Positions 35,094 to 44,558 of a DNA stretch of 64,000 nucleotides are shown here, one piece after another (the stretch's first letter is position 1; each line of letters opens with the position of its first letter). This stretch comes from Streptococcus mitis (GTDB taxonomy: Bacteria > Bacillota > Bacilli > Lactobacillales > Streptococcaceae): positions 1 through 64,000 of the forward strand of contig NZ_WIJP01000008.1 of the NCBI RefSeq assembly GCF_009496155.1. Direction: 5' to 3'. The translations under genes and the position numbers were made by a program. Below the pieces are notes generated by a model, which saw only the letters and a program-made list of their open reading frames with translations, was not told where the DNA came from and searched no databases.

Positions 35094-36062
35094 TTAGTCT
35101 GCGTAAATATCTTCAAATGCTGATTCAAGCGGTGGGAATGGACTTTCTTCTGCAAATTTAACAGAAGCTTCTACTGCTTCCTTGACTTGCGCTTGGATTT
35201 CTTCCAATTCTTCGGCACTTGCAATAGTATTTTCAATGAGGTACTTGCGAAGGTTTTCAATTGGGTCTTTTTGTTTCCACAACTCCACTTCTTCACGCGT
35301 ACGATATTTACCAGGGTCAGATGATGAGTGACCAAGCCAGCGGTAAGTTACACTTTCAATCAAGACAGGCCCATTGCCACCACGAACATGGTCTACAGCT
35401 TTCTTAAATCCTTCATAAACATCGATGACATTGTTTCCATCTTCGATGAACATTCCAGGAATTCCATATGCAGCGCTACGTTGGTGGATATGTTCTACAT
35501 TAGTCATTTTCTTGATATCTGCAGAGATTCCATAACCGTTGTTAATGCAGTAGAAAATGACTGGCAGGTTCCAGATAGAAGCCATGTTTACTGCTTCGTG
35601 GAAAACACCTTCGTTGGTCGCACCATCTCCAAAGAAGCAGACTACGATTTTTCCAGTGTTTTGCATTTGCTGACTAAGGGCTGCACCAACAGCGATTCCC
35701 ATACCACCACCTACGATACCATTAGCACCAAGGTTCCCAGCATCAAGGTCAGCGATATGCATAGAACCACCTTTACCTTTACAGGTTCCAGTGTATTTAC
35801 CAAGGATTTCAGCCATCATTCCATTGAGGTCAATTCCTTTGGCAATAGCTTGTCCATGACCACGGTGATTTGAGGTAATTAGATCATCTGGATTGAGAGC
35901 CAACATAGCACCCACGTTAGCTGCCTCTTCTCCAACAGAAAAGTGCGTCATTCCTGGCACTTTTCCTTTCTTTACTAATTGCGCAATTTTTAAGTCCATA
36001 CGACGGATTTCTTCCATCTTACGGAACATCTCTAGCAAAAGATTTTTATCTAAAGTTGACAT
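35094..36062 (-). CDS. acoA: Acetoin/pyruvate dehydrogenase E1 alpha subunit
   Basis: A 322-residue E1 alpha. The thiamine-diphosphate motif is CFFGDGATNEGVFHEAVNMASIW and NNGYGIS. The phosphorylation-loop-like segment YRWLGHSSSDPGKYRT follows. It is the first gene of the leftward operon acoA-acoB-acoC-acoL-lplA. The naming as aco follows annotation in related genomes; the sequence cannot separate acetoin from pyruvate as substrate, and in pneumococcus this complex is often called pyruvate dehydrogenase-like. Confidence 0.93.
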   Translation of the reverse strand: MSTLDKNLLLEMFRKMEEIRRMDLKIAQLVKKGKVPGMTHFSVGEEAANVGAMLALNPDDLITSNHRGHGQAIAKGIDLNGMMAEILGKYTGTCKGKGGSMHIADLDAGNLGANGIVGGGMGIAVGAALSQQMQNTGKIVVCFFGDGATNEGVFHEAVNMASIWNLPVIFYCINNGYGISADIKKMTNVEHIHQRSAAYGIPGMFIEDGNNVIDVYEGFKKAVDHVRGGNGPVLIESVTYRWLGHSSSDPGKYRTREEVELWKQKDPIENLRKYLIENTIASAEELEEIQAQVKEAVEASVKFAEESPFPPLESAFEDIYAD

Positions 36063-36154
36063 CTTCTTGCCTTTCTAACTTTCTTCTTACCTTACTATTT
36101 TACCGTTTTTGGTAAATACTGTCAAAGTTTTTCTAAAGAAAATTTCACAAATTA

Positions 36155-36187
36155 AAAAAGAAAATCCTATAGGACTAAGGGATTTTC
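36155..36187 (-). terminator. Terminator of the MATE gene
   Basis: Arms GAAAATCC (36160-36167) / GGATTTTC (36180-36187), with a T run on the minus strand downstream of the MATE stop. Confidence 0.7.
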
Positions 36188-36215
36188 TTGTTAAGAATAT
36201 TTTTTCACAAACTTT

Positions 36216-37577
36216 TTATCGTTTAGATTTTACTAAAGATTCAAATCTCTTCATAATCACTGTTAAACGCCAACGGTAGAGCGCCCCACTCACAATTAGA
36301 CTAATAATCAAACCGATCCAGTAAGAATAAGCTCCAAAATCTGTTAAGAAATCAAAGACCATAGCCACTGGGATTGCTACTCCCCAATAACCAATCAAAC
36401 CAAGGTAAAAAGGAATAACTGTATCCTTATACCCCCGTAAAATTCCCTGAAGGGGTGCCGCAAAGGTATCTGCTAACTGAAAGAAAAGACTATAAGTCAA
36501 AAAACGCGCTGTCAAATCGATAAATTCTGGGTCGTTACCATAAAGATTGGCCACATTTCCCCTAAAAATGTAAAGGAAGGATAAGGTGAAGCCTGCAAAA
36601 ATAAGGGCAGTCCATCTTCCTAGACTAATATAGGTTTTCGCATCATCAAATCGCTTGGCTCCCACTTCATAAGAAACGACAATTGCCATAGCAGATGAGA
36701 TACTCATAGGAAAGGCATACATGAGAGTTGAAAAGTTCATAGCTGACTGGTGACTAGCGATAATCAAGGACGAGAACTTAGCCATAATCAAGCCAACAAC
36801 AGAAAAGATAGCCACTTCCGCAAAGACAGTTCCCCCAATAGGCAGTCCTAAACGAACTCCTTCCTTGATTTTATCCATATTAAGTGGAATTCGTTTCTCA
36901 AGGTGTAAGGCTTTGAGCTTCTCCTGTTTAAATAGAACCAGAACAGAAATTCCCAGCAAGACCCAGTAGGCCAAAGAAGTACCTAAACCAGAACCAGCAC
37001 CTCCCAGTTCTGGAACACCAAAGGCTCCGAAAATCAAGAGATAGTTAAATCCACTATTGAGGGGAAGTAACAAAAGCATGAGATACATGGACAGCTTGGT
37101 CAATCCCAGCGAATCCAGCAAGGAACGAATGACACTAAAAAGTAATAAGGGGATAATCCCGATAGATAAAAACCAGAGATAGCGAACCGCTACTGCTGCC
37201 ACTGGAGCTTCTAGTCCAATATGATTCAAGATTGGTGGTGCCAGAAAAAGTACCATCCCCAGCAAGACCACAGATAGACCCAGGGCCAAATAGATGAACT
37301 GGTAAAAATCAGACGCCACTTCTTCCTGTTTACCTCGCCCAAGATGGTGACCAATGATGGGCACCAGGGCTGACACAATCCCTGTCAGGAATGTAAAAAA
37401 AGGATTCCAGATACTGGTTGCCATAGACACACCAGCCAAGTCCATAGTATTGTATTGACCAGTCATAGTCGTATCAACAAAGGAGGCAGAATAATTGGCA
37501 AATTGGTAAATCAGGATAGGGAAAAATATCTTTAAAAATAATACTAACTTCTCTCGCAAACACTTTGTCTTATACAT
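36216..37577 (-). CDS. MATE-family multidrug efflux pump
   Basis: A 453-residue protein with 12 predicted membrane segments. MATE marks include the N-terminal FVDTTMTGQYNTMDLAGVSMA and GHHLGRGKQEEVA and the matching second-half LILS-type repeats. MATE pumps use Na+ or H+ gradients to expel cationic compounds. It follows the small zinc-ribbon gene and pyrC at short spacing (10-13 bases), so it is probably the last gene of the ung-mutX-pyrC transcript. Confidence 0.92.
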   Translation of the reverse strand: MYKTKCLREKLVLFLKIFFPILIYQFANYSASFVDTTMTGQYNTMDLAGVSMATSIWNPFFTFLTGIVSALVPIIGHHLGRGKQEEVASDFYQFIYLALGLSVVLLGMVLFLAPPILNHIGLEAPVAAVAVRYLWFLSIGIIPLLLFSVIRSLLDSLGLTKLSMYLMLLLLPLNSGFNYLLIFGAFGVPELGGAGSGLGTSLAYWVLLGISVLVLFKQEKLKALHLEKRIPLNMDKIKEGVRLGLPIGGTVFAEVAIFSVVGLIMAKFSSLIIASHQSAMNFSTLMYAFPMSISSAMAIVVSYEVGAKRFDDAKTYISLGRWTALIFAGFTLSFLYIFRGNVANLYGNDPEFIDLTARFLTYSLFFQLADTFAAPLQGILRGYKDTVIPFYLGLIGYWGVAIPVAMVFDFLTDFGAYSYWIGLIISLIVSGALYRWRLTVIMKRFESLVKSKR

Positions 37578-37587
37578 ACTTCTCTTT

Positions 37588-37848
37588 CTATTCTGATTTA
37601 TCTAAACCAAAGAGTTTCAGACCATAGTTTTTCAAACTTAGCGGAGGGTTATTAGATTTTGAAGTAGTATGCCAACACGCACATGTACGACAATAATAGC
37701 TTCTAACTAAACCTCCATTATCATATTGAACTGCATGGTCAGCTTTTTCTTTAGTTTCATATTGAATTTTAGAACGATTAGCTGCGGGACAGTAAATGCC
37801 ACTATTAGATTTTGCTTGTCTCTCCCTACGTTTTCGAAAATAATTCAT
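37588..37848 (-). CDS. Conserved small Cys-rich protein
   Basis: An 86-residue basic protein that I do not know by name. It starts with an Arg/Lys-rich patch (NYFRKRRERQAKSN). Cys residues in IYCPAANRSK and YYCRTCACWHTTSK could bind zinc. It lies between pyrC and the MATE gene with 10-13 base gaps, and a homologue sits at the same place in pneumococcus. Possibly an RNA- or DNA-binding zinc ribbon. Confidence 0.75.
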   Translation of the reverse strand: MNYFRKRRERQAKSNSGIYCPAANRSKIQYETKEKADHAVQYDNGGLVRSYYCRTCACWHTTSKSNNPPLSLKNYGLKLFGLDKSE

Positions 37849-37861
37849 ATTCCAACTCCTA

Positions 37862-39130
37862 TCAAGCTTGATAGACGATTTGTCCTTTACAGATGGTATA
37901 TTTAACCTGCCCTTTTAAGGTTTCACCGATGAATGGTGAATTAGCTGCTTTGGAAGCAAAATGGGAGTTCACAAGGCGGTCAGCCTTAGCATCAAAAATA
38001 GTGATGTCCGCTGGACCATTCTCAGCCAAGTAACCTGCTTCAAAGTTATAAATCTTGGCTGGGTTGTATGTCATCTTTTCGAGTAGTTCCATCAAGCTTA
38101 ACTCACTAGCTTCTACCAAAAAGGTCAAGCCGAGAGACAGGGACGTTTCTAAGCCAGTCATACCAGATGGCGCTTTGGTAATATCCTCAACATTTTTTTC
38201 ATCCGCATGGTGAGGCGCGTGGTCAGTTGCGATAACTGTGATGACTCCTGTTTTAAGGCCTTCGATAACGGCACGACGGTCTGATTCCAAACGAAGCGGA
38301 GGATTCATCTTAGCATTGCTACCTTGTGTCAAAAGAAGTGCTTCGGTCTTAGAGAAATGCTGTGGCGCCACTTCTGCTGTTACTTGCGCTCCTAATCCTT
38401 GAGCAAACTCCACTACTTTAACACTTTCTTCCTTAGACAAATGCTGAATATGAACATGGGCCTTGGTTGCATAGGCAATCATGACATCACGCGCCATCAT
38501 AGCGTACTCAGCCACCCCAGTCGCACCGCAAATATGGAAATGTTCTTTAGCGATATTTTCATTAAATCCAAGAATCCCGTTCAATCCTGGATCTTCCTCA
38601 TGAAGACTAATAAAGGTGTTGAGTTTTTTAGCTTCCTCCATAGCTTCCTTGACAACTTTACTACTTTCAAGCGGAATACCGTCATCAGAAAAACCAACAG
38701 CTCCAGCTTCTAAGAGTGCCTTAAAGTCAGTCAAATCTTGCCCATTAAAATTCTTAGTTATGGTCGCAACCGTCTTAACATTAATCTTCTCTTTGGAAGC
38801 TGACTGGAGAACTTCCTGCAAAGTCTCCACGTCTGAAATAGTTGGACTGGTATTAGCCATCATGACAACAGTTGTAAAACCACCTGCAGCGGCTGCTAGG
38901 GCACCAGTATGGATGTCTTCCTTGTGGGTCTGACCAGGTTCACGGAAATGAACATGAATATCAACCAAGCCAGGAGCAACTACAAGACCAGTAGCATCTA
39001 AGATTTCTGCTCCTTCTTCCGTGATCTCAGACGCAATTTTGACAATTTTCCCATCTTGGACTAAAACGTCACACACCTGATCCAAACCAGACTTGGGATC
39101 CATAACACGACCATTTTTGATTAGTAGCAT
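37862..39130 (-). CDS. pyrC: Dihydroorotase
   Basis: A 422-residue class I dihydroorotase that forms dihydroorotate from carbamoyl aspartate in pyrimidine synthesis. Metal ligands are seen in [18 protein letters not shown], and further His in IQHLSKEES and ATDHAPHH. The C-terminal beta-sandwich portion ends with [14 protein letters not shown]. It is co-transcribed with mutX (12-base gap). Confidence 0.96.
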   Translation of the reverse strand: MLLIKNGRVMDPKSGLDQVCDVLVQDGKIVKIASEITEEGAEILDATGLVVAPGLVDIHVHFREPGQTHKEDIHTGALAAAAGGFTTVVMMANTSPTISDVETLQEVLQSASKEKINVKTVATITKNFNGQDLTDFKALLEAGAVGFSDDGIPLESSKVVKEAMEEAKKLNTFISLHEEDPGLNGILGFNENIAKEHFHICGATGVAEYAMMARDVMIAYATKAHVHIQHLSKEESVKVVEFAQGLGAQVTAEVAPQHFSKTEALLLTQGSNAKMNPPLRLESDRRAVIEGLKTGVITVIATDHAPHHADEKNVEDITKAPSGMTGLETSLSLGLTFLVEASELSLMELLEKMTYNPAKIYNFEAGYLAENGPADITIFDAKADRLVNSHFASKAANSPFIGETLKGQVKYTICKGQIVYQA

Positions 39131-39142
39131 CTACTTTCTCCT

Positions 39143-39607
39143 TTATTCATAGAAATCAACTTGGGTATCCAACAATTTATCCCCATCATAAACAAACTTG
39201 GCTGAAAAGAAGGGTTTATCCTCTAAAAGCCACTTAACAAAGGTGTGGTCACCTTCCCAAGTCGGCTTACTCAAAACCTCGTCATAGGGAACCCATTCTA
39301 GCGTCCCCTCATTGCAATCAATCAAGTCCCCCTCGAACTCTGCCACCTTAAAAACATAGGTGTACCAGTCTAAATCTGGTGTAAATTCAGGAAAAGTGAT
39401 AACACCTTTTAGAACTGGCTTGGCTTTCAGTCCTGTTTCTTCGAGGATTTCACGCGCTGCGCATTCCTGAGGCGTCTCACCACGCTCTAGTTTGCCACCC
39501 ACACCAATCCATTTCCCTTCATGGACATCATTTGGCTTCTTATTACGGTGGAGCATGAGCAGTTCTTTCCCATTATCAATGTAGCAAATCGTCGCTAACT
39601 GAGGCAT
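39143..39607 (-). CDS. mutX: NUDIX hydrolase MutX (8-oxo-dGTPase)
   Basis: A 154-residue NUDIX protein. The box GGKLERGETPQECAAREILEE(TG) near residues 37-59 holds the metal-binding Glu residues. It removes 8-oxo-dGTP from the pool, preventing A-to-C changes. It sits between ung and pyrC, the order known from pneumococcus, pairing two DNA-repair genes. Confidence 0.94.
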   Translation of the reverse strand: MPQLATICYIDNGKELLMLHRNKKPNDVHEGKWIGVGGKLERGETPQECAAREILEETGLKAKPVLKGVITFPEFTPDLDWYTYVFKVAEFEGDLIDCNEGTLEWVPYDEVLSKPTWEGDHTFVKWLLEDKPFFSAKFVYDGDKLLDTQVDFYE

Positions 39608-39616
39608 ATTTTCTCC

Positions 39617-40270
39617 TTATCTAAGCCAATCGATTGGCTCTTGTCCTGTCTCTTTTAAAAATGCATTGGTCTTGGAAAAAGGCTTGGAACCCCAAAATCC
39701 TCTATAAACTGACAAAGGACTGGGATGGGCTGATTCGATAATCATATGGTTGGAATTTGTAACCAGTGTTTTTTTCTTGCGTGCATAAGCACCCCAGAGG
39801 ATGAAAACAACAGGTCTATCCAGATTATTGACTACCTTGATAACTGCATCTGTAAACGGCTCCCAGATCTGCCCAGCATGACCATTGGCCTGTCCAGCAG
39901 GAACCGTCAAACAAGCATTAAGAAGCAAGACTCCTTGCTCAGCCCAAGCTGTCAAATCATGAGATTTCTTAACGCCAATATCATCTGATAATTCTTTCAA
40001 GATATTTTGCAAGGATGGCGGAGCTGGGATAAAGTCAGGTACAGAAAAACTCAAACCCTGCGCTTGACCTGGCCCGTGATAGGGATCTTGTCCCAGAATC
40101 ACCACCTTAACCTCTTCAAGCGGCGTTGTCAATAGAGCCTGAAAAACCTTTTCCTTAGGCGGATAAATAGTCCCTTGAGAATAGACCTGCTCCATAAACT
40201 GATTGATTTTCCCAAAATAACCTTCAGGCAATTGCTCCTTAATCAAAGCGTGCCAAGACGAGTGTTCCAT
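39617..40270 (-). CDS. ung: Uracil-DNA glycosylase
   Basis: A 217-residue family 1 UDG. The catalytic water-activating Asp is in [20 protein letters not shown]; the minor-groove loop [18 protein letters not shown] has the conserved His. ATG 40270 is used since AAGGAG lies six bases upstream; the frame also permits a TTG two codons earlier. First gene of the leftward ung-mutX-pyrC group. Confidence 0.96.
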   Translation of the reverse strand: MEHSSWHALIKEQLPEGYFGKINQFMEQVYSQGTIYPPKEKVFQALLTTPLEEVKVVILGQDPYHGPGQAQGLSFSVPDFIPAPPSLQNILKELSDDIGVKKSHDLTAWAEQGVLLLNACLTVPAGQANGHAGQIWEPFTDAVIKVVNNLDRPVVFILWGAYARKKKTLVTNSNHMIIESAHPSPLSVYRGFWGSKPFSKTNAFLKETGQEPIDWLR

Positions 40271-40331
40271 AGCCAACTCCTTCGTTTTTACTGCCTCTAT
40301 TATAGCAAAAAGTGGCTATGGAAACCACTTT

Positions 40332-41024
40332 TTACAGTTTATCTAAACAATCCAGCAAGTCTTTGTAAGAATGGACTTCGTAGGTTGGCTGGGCTTGTGT
40401 GGGATTTTCGAGGTGATGAGGAGTGTACCAAATCGTGTCAATCCCAGCATTATTGCCGCCTTGAATGTCGGCGGTTAGGGAATCTCCAATCATCAGCGTC
40501 TTTTCTTTACTAAATCCAGCAATTTGCTGGCCAATCTTTTCATAAAAGAGAGCATCAGGCTTTTGTGTTTGCAATTGTTCAGAGATAAATACTTGATTGA
40601 AATAAGGTGCTAAACCAGATTGAGCCAAACGCCCTGTCTGAATGGCAGTAATACCATTTGTCGCAGCATATAGCTCATAATCTCGCTCGATAAGTCTGTC
40701 TAAGAGTTCATGAGCTCCCGAAATCGTTTGTCCCTGCTGGGCAAGATAAAATTGGTAACGTTGGGCTAGAAAACTACCGTCTTTTTCCTGTCCAAAGTGA
40801 GCAAATAAACGAGAAAAGCGCGTGTTAACTAGCTCTTGTTTACTAATTTTCTTTTGCTCCAAGTCCTTCCAGAGAGCCTTGTTCATAGGAACGTAATAAT
40901 CTTTATAAGCCTGAAGATCTGTAACACCTTCTTCTTTTAGAAGTTGGGTCAAAGCCACATCCTCAGCAGCATCAAAATCAAGCAAGGTGTGGTCGAGGTC
41001 GAAGAGTAGAAATTTGTAGGACAA
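40332..41024 (-). CDS. HAD-superfamily hydrolase (YjjG-like)
   Basis: A 230-residue HAD phosphatase. Motif I is FDLDHTLLDF; motif II lies in YAATNGITAIQ; motif III/IV is KTLMIGDSLTADIQGG. It resembles YjjG-type pyrimidine nucleotidases, which dephosphorylate noncanonical nucleotides. The start is TTG 41024 with AAAGGAAAA ahead, matching the family's N-terminus (SYKFLLFDLDHT); a longer frame upstream has no such support. Confidence 0.88.
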   Translation of the reverse strand: MSYKFLLFDLDHTLLDFDAAEDVALTQLLKEEGVTDLQAYKDYYVPMNKALWKDLEQKKISKQELVNTRFSRLFAHFGQEKDGSFLAQRYQFYLAQQGQTISGAHELLDRLIERDYELYAATNGITAIQTGRLAQSGLAPYFNQVFISEQLQTQKPDALFYEKIGQQIAGFSKEKTLMIGDSLTADIQGGNNAGIDTIWYTPHHLENPTQAQPTYEVHSYKDLLDCLDKL

Positions 41025-41143
41025 TTTGAGGTTTTCCTTTCTATGATAAACAACTTTCACTTCATTCGGCTGTTTAATGCAAAAACTTAAAAGTAGTATA
41101 GTACCACAAAGAATAATAGTTCTAATTGATTAACTAACCCATA

Positions 41144-41371
41144 CTATTCTAGTGAATGATAGAAAAATCTTCTATAAATTCGAGCAATAGTTAAAATACA
41201 TACAAATATAATTCCCAAAATAGATAACACTATTTTCACAAAACTCATTTCCGAATCTATGACATACATATGAAAAAGAGGGGCTAGCCCTACACATATA
41301 TACAAAAGATAATTTATAAAGTTTATTTCACCAAATCCTGCAATAAAATGTTTCATTTTAAATATCCCCAT
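41144..41371 (-). CDS. Small membrane protein, unrecognised
   Basis: A 75-residue protein with two hydrophobic stretches (about 18-37, NYLLYICVGLAPLFHMYVI, and 43-65, FVKIVLSILGIIFVCILTIAR) and a basic tail. AAAGG precedes ATG 41371. No family is recognised. It is the most downstream member of a run of small membrane-protein genes on the minus strand. Confidence 0.6.
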   Translation of the reverse strand: MGIFKMKHFIAGFGEINFINYLLYICVGLAPLFHMYVIDSEMSFVKIVLSILGIIFVCILTIARIYRRFFYHSLE

Positions 41372-41404
41372 TTTACCTTTCGTCTTAATGATTCTTCGGC
41401 AAAT

Positions 41405-41617
41405 CTATTGACTTCTCTTTTTTTGGAAAAATCTTGATAGCAAATTTACTCCACTTAATACCACTAAAATTTCAATGGGCAAAAAATAGTAATCCCATAT
41501 CAAATGAGAAATCAGCAATGTTAGAAATAGTATACAGTCAATATAACTATTCTGAAAATACTCTGTAATTACATAATACAGATATACCACAACCATCAAA
41601 ATGAAAACAACCATCAT
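41405..41617 (-). CDS. Small membrane protein, unrecognised
   Basis: A 70-residue hydrophobic protein with two to three short membrane segments (MVVFILMVVVYLYYVI; CILFLTLLISHLIW; LPIEILVVLSGVNLL) and a KKRSQ end. AGAAGGACAGGG lies ahead of the start. Possibly co-transcribed with its neighbours. Function not recognised. Confidence 0.55.
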   Translation of the reverse strand: MMVVFILMVVVYLYYVITEYFQNSYIDCILFLTLLISHLIWDYYFLPIEILVVLSGVNLLSRFFQKKRSQ

Positions 41618-41647
41618 AATACTATTACCCTGTCCTTCTCACTAACG

Positions 41648-41839
41648 CTATTTCCAAAATTTAATTTTTTTATGACTTAGTAACGTAATCCCAATTAGCA
41701 ATACACCTAATATAAATAAAAGTATTTCCAAAAATTTATTCTCAGTTTTAATAAAAGGTATAAGATACATACTAATCAATATGGAACTTACCCCTAAAAG
41801 AGCAAAGACCACTCTGACTTTATCACTTAGTTTAAACAT
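41648..41839 (-). CDS. Small membrane protein, unrecognised
   Basis: A 63-residue protein from ATG 41839 (GGGAAA eight bases upstream); an ATG at 41872 has no RBS. Two membrane spans are likely (VVFALLGVSSILISMYLIPF and FLEILLFILGVLLIGITLL). The Lys-rich tail HKKIKFWK suggests a cytosolic C-terminus. Function unknown. Confidence 0.5.
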   Translation of the reverse strand: MFKLSDKVRVVFALLGVSSILISMYLIPFIKTENKFLEILLFILGVLLIGITLLSHKKIKFWK

Positions 41840-42040
41840 GTTGAGTTTCCCATAAAATAAGCAATTTAACATCGATACGAAAAAAGAACTTTGTCATGGA
41901 GAGATAATTCTCCATTAATGTGGCTAAGATAGTGTTCTAACGATAGACAACTTCGTTTCTATCTCTTCGGCAGCTAGATAAGATATCTTTTCTCTACCTG
42001 ATTTTATTTTAAAGAAAACTAAGATTTGACCCTATTTATC

Positions 42041-42772
42041 TCACTTCTTATTTTTAAATAATGCATACTCTTTTTCTCTGATAAAAGGAAGTGAAAAATT
42101 AGAAAAAATTAGTAGAATTGAAAACAGATATTCGTCTTTTTGCATTGCTAAAACATAGCCTAAAAATAAATAGACAATCAAATCTAGTACAAACAGAGAA
42201 AATATTCTCCTTTTCATTACCTCACTTGTCTTAAAGATTCTGTTTAATAGAAACTTTATCATAGTATCTACACACATTTTTATCAAAAAGATAAGAGCCA
42301 ATACACGATTAGCCACTGTACCATGAATAATAAATGGAAATATAGTTAATATAAAACTAGAAATCTCTAAATATTTTATCCAAGGGGATTGAGACATCTT
42401 ACTTTTAAACTGACTGATTTTCCTATACTCGCTAGCTAATCTAGTGTCAAAATCTTTACCAATTATATTAAAGATTAAGAACTCTAGGATAAAAATACTT
42501 ATTAATACGATATAGGTAGAAATGTTTCCTGGGAAAAATTTATTGATTAAAATCGGGAAACTCATTAACAGAATTGAGTTTATAGCCAAGCAAATGGATA
42601 CTATTTTATTCTTCACAGAGTATATAGGTAGCGATACTATTGAATAGAGAAACGCTAAAAAAATAAGCAAAAAATACTCTGTGCTACTAATTAGCGGTGC
42701 CCTTAATGATAAAAATAGATAGGCACCCCACACGATGATATGCGCTTTACGAATTGACTCTAGATTACTCAT
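42041..42772 (-). CDS. Polytopic membrane protein, unrecognised
   Basis: A 243-residue protein with about six to eight hydrophobic segments (for example HIIVWGAYLFLSL, FLLIFLAFLYSIVSLPIYS, SICLAINSILLMSF, YIVLISIFILEFLIF, LILIFLI-type spans). ATG 42772 is favoured since AGGAG precedes it by six bases. No transporter motif is visible. Neighbouring small membrane genes may belong to the same transcript. Confidence 0.6.
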   Translation of the reverse strand: MSNLESIRKAHIIVWGAYLFLSLRAPLISSTEYFLLIFLAFLYSIVSLPIYSVKNKIVSICLAINSILLMSFPILINKFFPGNISTYIVLISIFILEFLIFNIIGKDFDTRLASEYRKISQFKSKMSQSPWIKYLEISSFILTIFPFIIHGTVANRVLALIFLIKMCVDTMIKFLLNRIFKTSEVMKRRIFSLFVLDLIVYLFLGYVLAMQKDEYLFSILLIFSNFSLPFIREKEYALFKNKK

Positions 42773-43306
42773 CCACCTACTCCTAATATGCAAAAGGAAT
42801 CCATTTTTAGTTCCCATTCTCTTTCCAACAAGTCATAAACGTTTCATGATATTTCCTTCCTCTACATTAGGTAAAGTTGAAATACATTTTTGCAAGTAAA
42901 AATATAATTGTTATTTGGAAATCTAAAATATCTATCCCTCTTCTAGACCTAAACCAAGTCAGATTAAAGATACAAATAGAATGATAAGGCTTTCTTTTAC
43001 TTTAGACTACCATAAAACAAGTAATCTTTCAACAAAATTCATTGGCAAACTACTACTCTAGAAGATTGACACCCCAAAGCTTTCAGAATAGAACTATCCT
43101 AACTATCGAATGCTCTATTCTCATAAATATCTATGCAATTCTAGAGCTACAATTCCTATAAACTAAATGTTTTCGCACTATTCTAAGCTATTGATAGCCT
43201 TAAATCTTAATTTTTGAAGGATTCTAAAGCTAGAATTCCTCAAAGACAAGGAAAAAAACTATTAGAAACTTAGAAAAATCTTTCCTAAATTTCACTGTTT
43301 CTTGAA
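42773..43306. other. Gene-free AT-rich stretch
   Basis: About 530 bases with no supported gene, RNA or repeat. A motif resembling AGAATTCCT/GAATTCTA recurs loosely near 43140-43240, but no clear hairpin or remnant frame is seen. Confidence 0.4.
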
Positions 43307-43849
43307 TTAATAATACTTACAATTCTTCTGATGTGCTTTGAGTTTTTTCAGAGCCCAATCATAGTGGCTTGACGTGCTACTGACAAAGTAGGAACCTAGA
43401 CTTGTCCCTCCCGTCCACTTATAGACACCTTTGGTAAAGAGTTCGTCATTGCTAAAAACTTCTATCAACTCTAAAACCTCCCTATGTGATTGTTCTAGGA
43501 GTCTAGTCACTTCTTCTAAGGAGGTTTTCTGGTGCTTCTTCCAAAAAGCGACATTCATTTCTCCATAGATTTTCCAATTATAAGGTTCAGGGATAAAAGG
43601 TCTTTCGTGACCTTCTTGATTAGAATGTACCCAAATCAAAAGTAACTGCTGCCATTCATAAAGATGGATCAAGACATCCCTTAGATTTTTATCTCTTTTC
43701 CAGTGCGCTTCCTTTTTCTTTTGGTCTCTTGAAAAATCAAAAGGAGTCTGCAACTCTTCTTCGCTTAGTTGAGAGATGAAACGATTGAGCTTTTCATAAT
43801 TCTCCTTAGAGGCTAGCACCAGCTCCTCTTTTGTTTTTGGTCTAGGCAT
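43307..43849 (-). CDS. ClbS/DfsB-family four-helix protein (DUF1706)
   Basis: A 180-residue protein beginning MPRPKTKEELVLASKENYEKL, the usual start of ClbS/DfsB proteins. Further marks are WKRDKNLRDVLIHLYEWQQLLLIW and TSLGSYFVSSTSSHYDWALKKL. The family belongs to the DinB-like four-helix bundles; ClbS protects its host from colibactin. The role in streptococci is unknown. Confidence 0.8.
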   Translation of the reverse strand: MPRPKTKEELVLASKENYEKLNRFISQLSEEELQTPFDFSRDQKKKEAHWKRDKNLRDVLIHLYEWQQLLLIWVHSNQEGHERPFIPEPYNWKIYGEMNVAFWKKHQKTSLEEVTRLLEQSHREVLELIEVFSNDELFTKGVYKWTGGTSLGSYFVSSTSSHYDWALKKLKAHQKNCKYY

Positions 43850-43930
43850 AAAAGTTCTCCCTTCACATTGTGAGTTATTATGAGAATTTTTATCCTGTAA
43901 TCTTTGTTCAAAATTTAAAATTACAAATCT

Positions 43931-44425
43931 CTATAACTTATCCTTTAATTTCTCAACAAAGAGATAAGTTGCAGGGCAGGTCAATGTATTCTTAATCGTC
44001 AAATGGTTGATTTGATGGATCTTTTTACGGTCTGTATGGGGAAATTCACGACAGGCCTTTGGACGAACGTCATAGATAGAACAGAGGTTATCTCCTCCTA
44101 AAAATGGGCAGGGCATGGATTTGAAAACCTTATCACCATCTTCATCTACCTGCAAAAACTCTGCTTCAAAAGCAGGTAATTTCATCTTAAAATACTTGGC
44201 GATTCGTGTAATATCCGCTTCTTTAAAGTCAGGCCCCAATGTCTTGCAACAGTTAGCGCAAGCCGTACAATCAATCTCTGCAAAGACTTCTTGGTGAATC
44301 TGCTGGGCTATCTTATCTAGATTTTTTGGTGGCTTTTTCTTTAAATTGGCTAAAACTTTTCGATGCTCCTTTTGCTTTTGCAAGGCTAGCTGATGGTAAT
44401 ACTCAATATCAATTTCTTTAGACAT
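43931..44425 (-). CDS. YkgJ-family cysteine cluster protein
   Basis: A 164-residue protein with the CxxCxxCC cluster (CTACANCCKTLGP) and a later CPFL...CSIYDVRPKACREFP group. These eight Cys probably bind a metal centre. The family has no settled function. It lies between the ClbS-like gene and ptsI, reading left. Confidence 0.85.
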   Translation of the reverse strand: MSKEIDIEYYHQLALQKQKEHRKVLANLKKKPPKNLDKIAQQIHQEVFAEIDCTACANCCKTLGPDFKEADITRIAKYFKMKLPAFEAEFLQVDEDGDKVFKSMPCPFLGGDNLCSIYDVRPKACREFPHTDRKKIHQINHLTIKNTLTCPATYLFVEKLKDKL

Positions 44426-44521
44426 AGTTTCTCTCTTATTCTATTTGTTTCCCCCTATTATATCACGCCTCTGACTCATTGAAAAGTGGACTTTATAAGA
44501 CTATACTTTTCCAAAATGTAG

Positions 44522-44551
44522 CAAAAAACCTTGCAACTAGGTTACAAGGTT
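44522..44551 (-). terminator. Terminator of ptsHI
   Basis: Stem AACCTTG (44527-44533) / CAAGGTT (44545-44551); a T run follows on the minus strand just after the ptsI stop. Confidence 0.75.
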
Positions 44552-44558
44552 GATGACA

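Noticed and set aside
41144..41839. Small membrane proteins as type I toxins
   Set aside because: They are longer than typical type I toxins, have RBSs and show no antisense RNA-like repeats.
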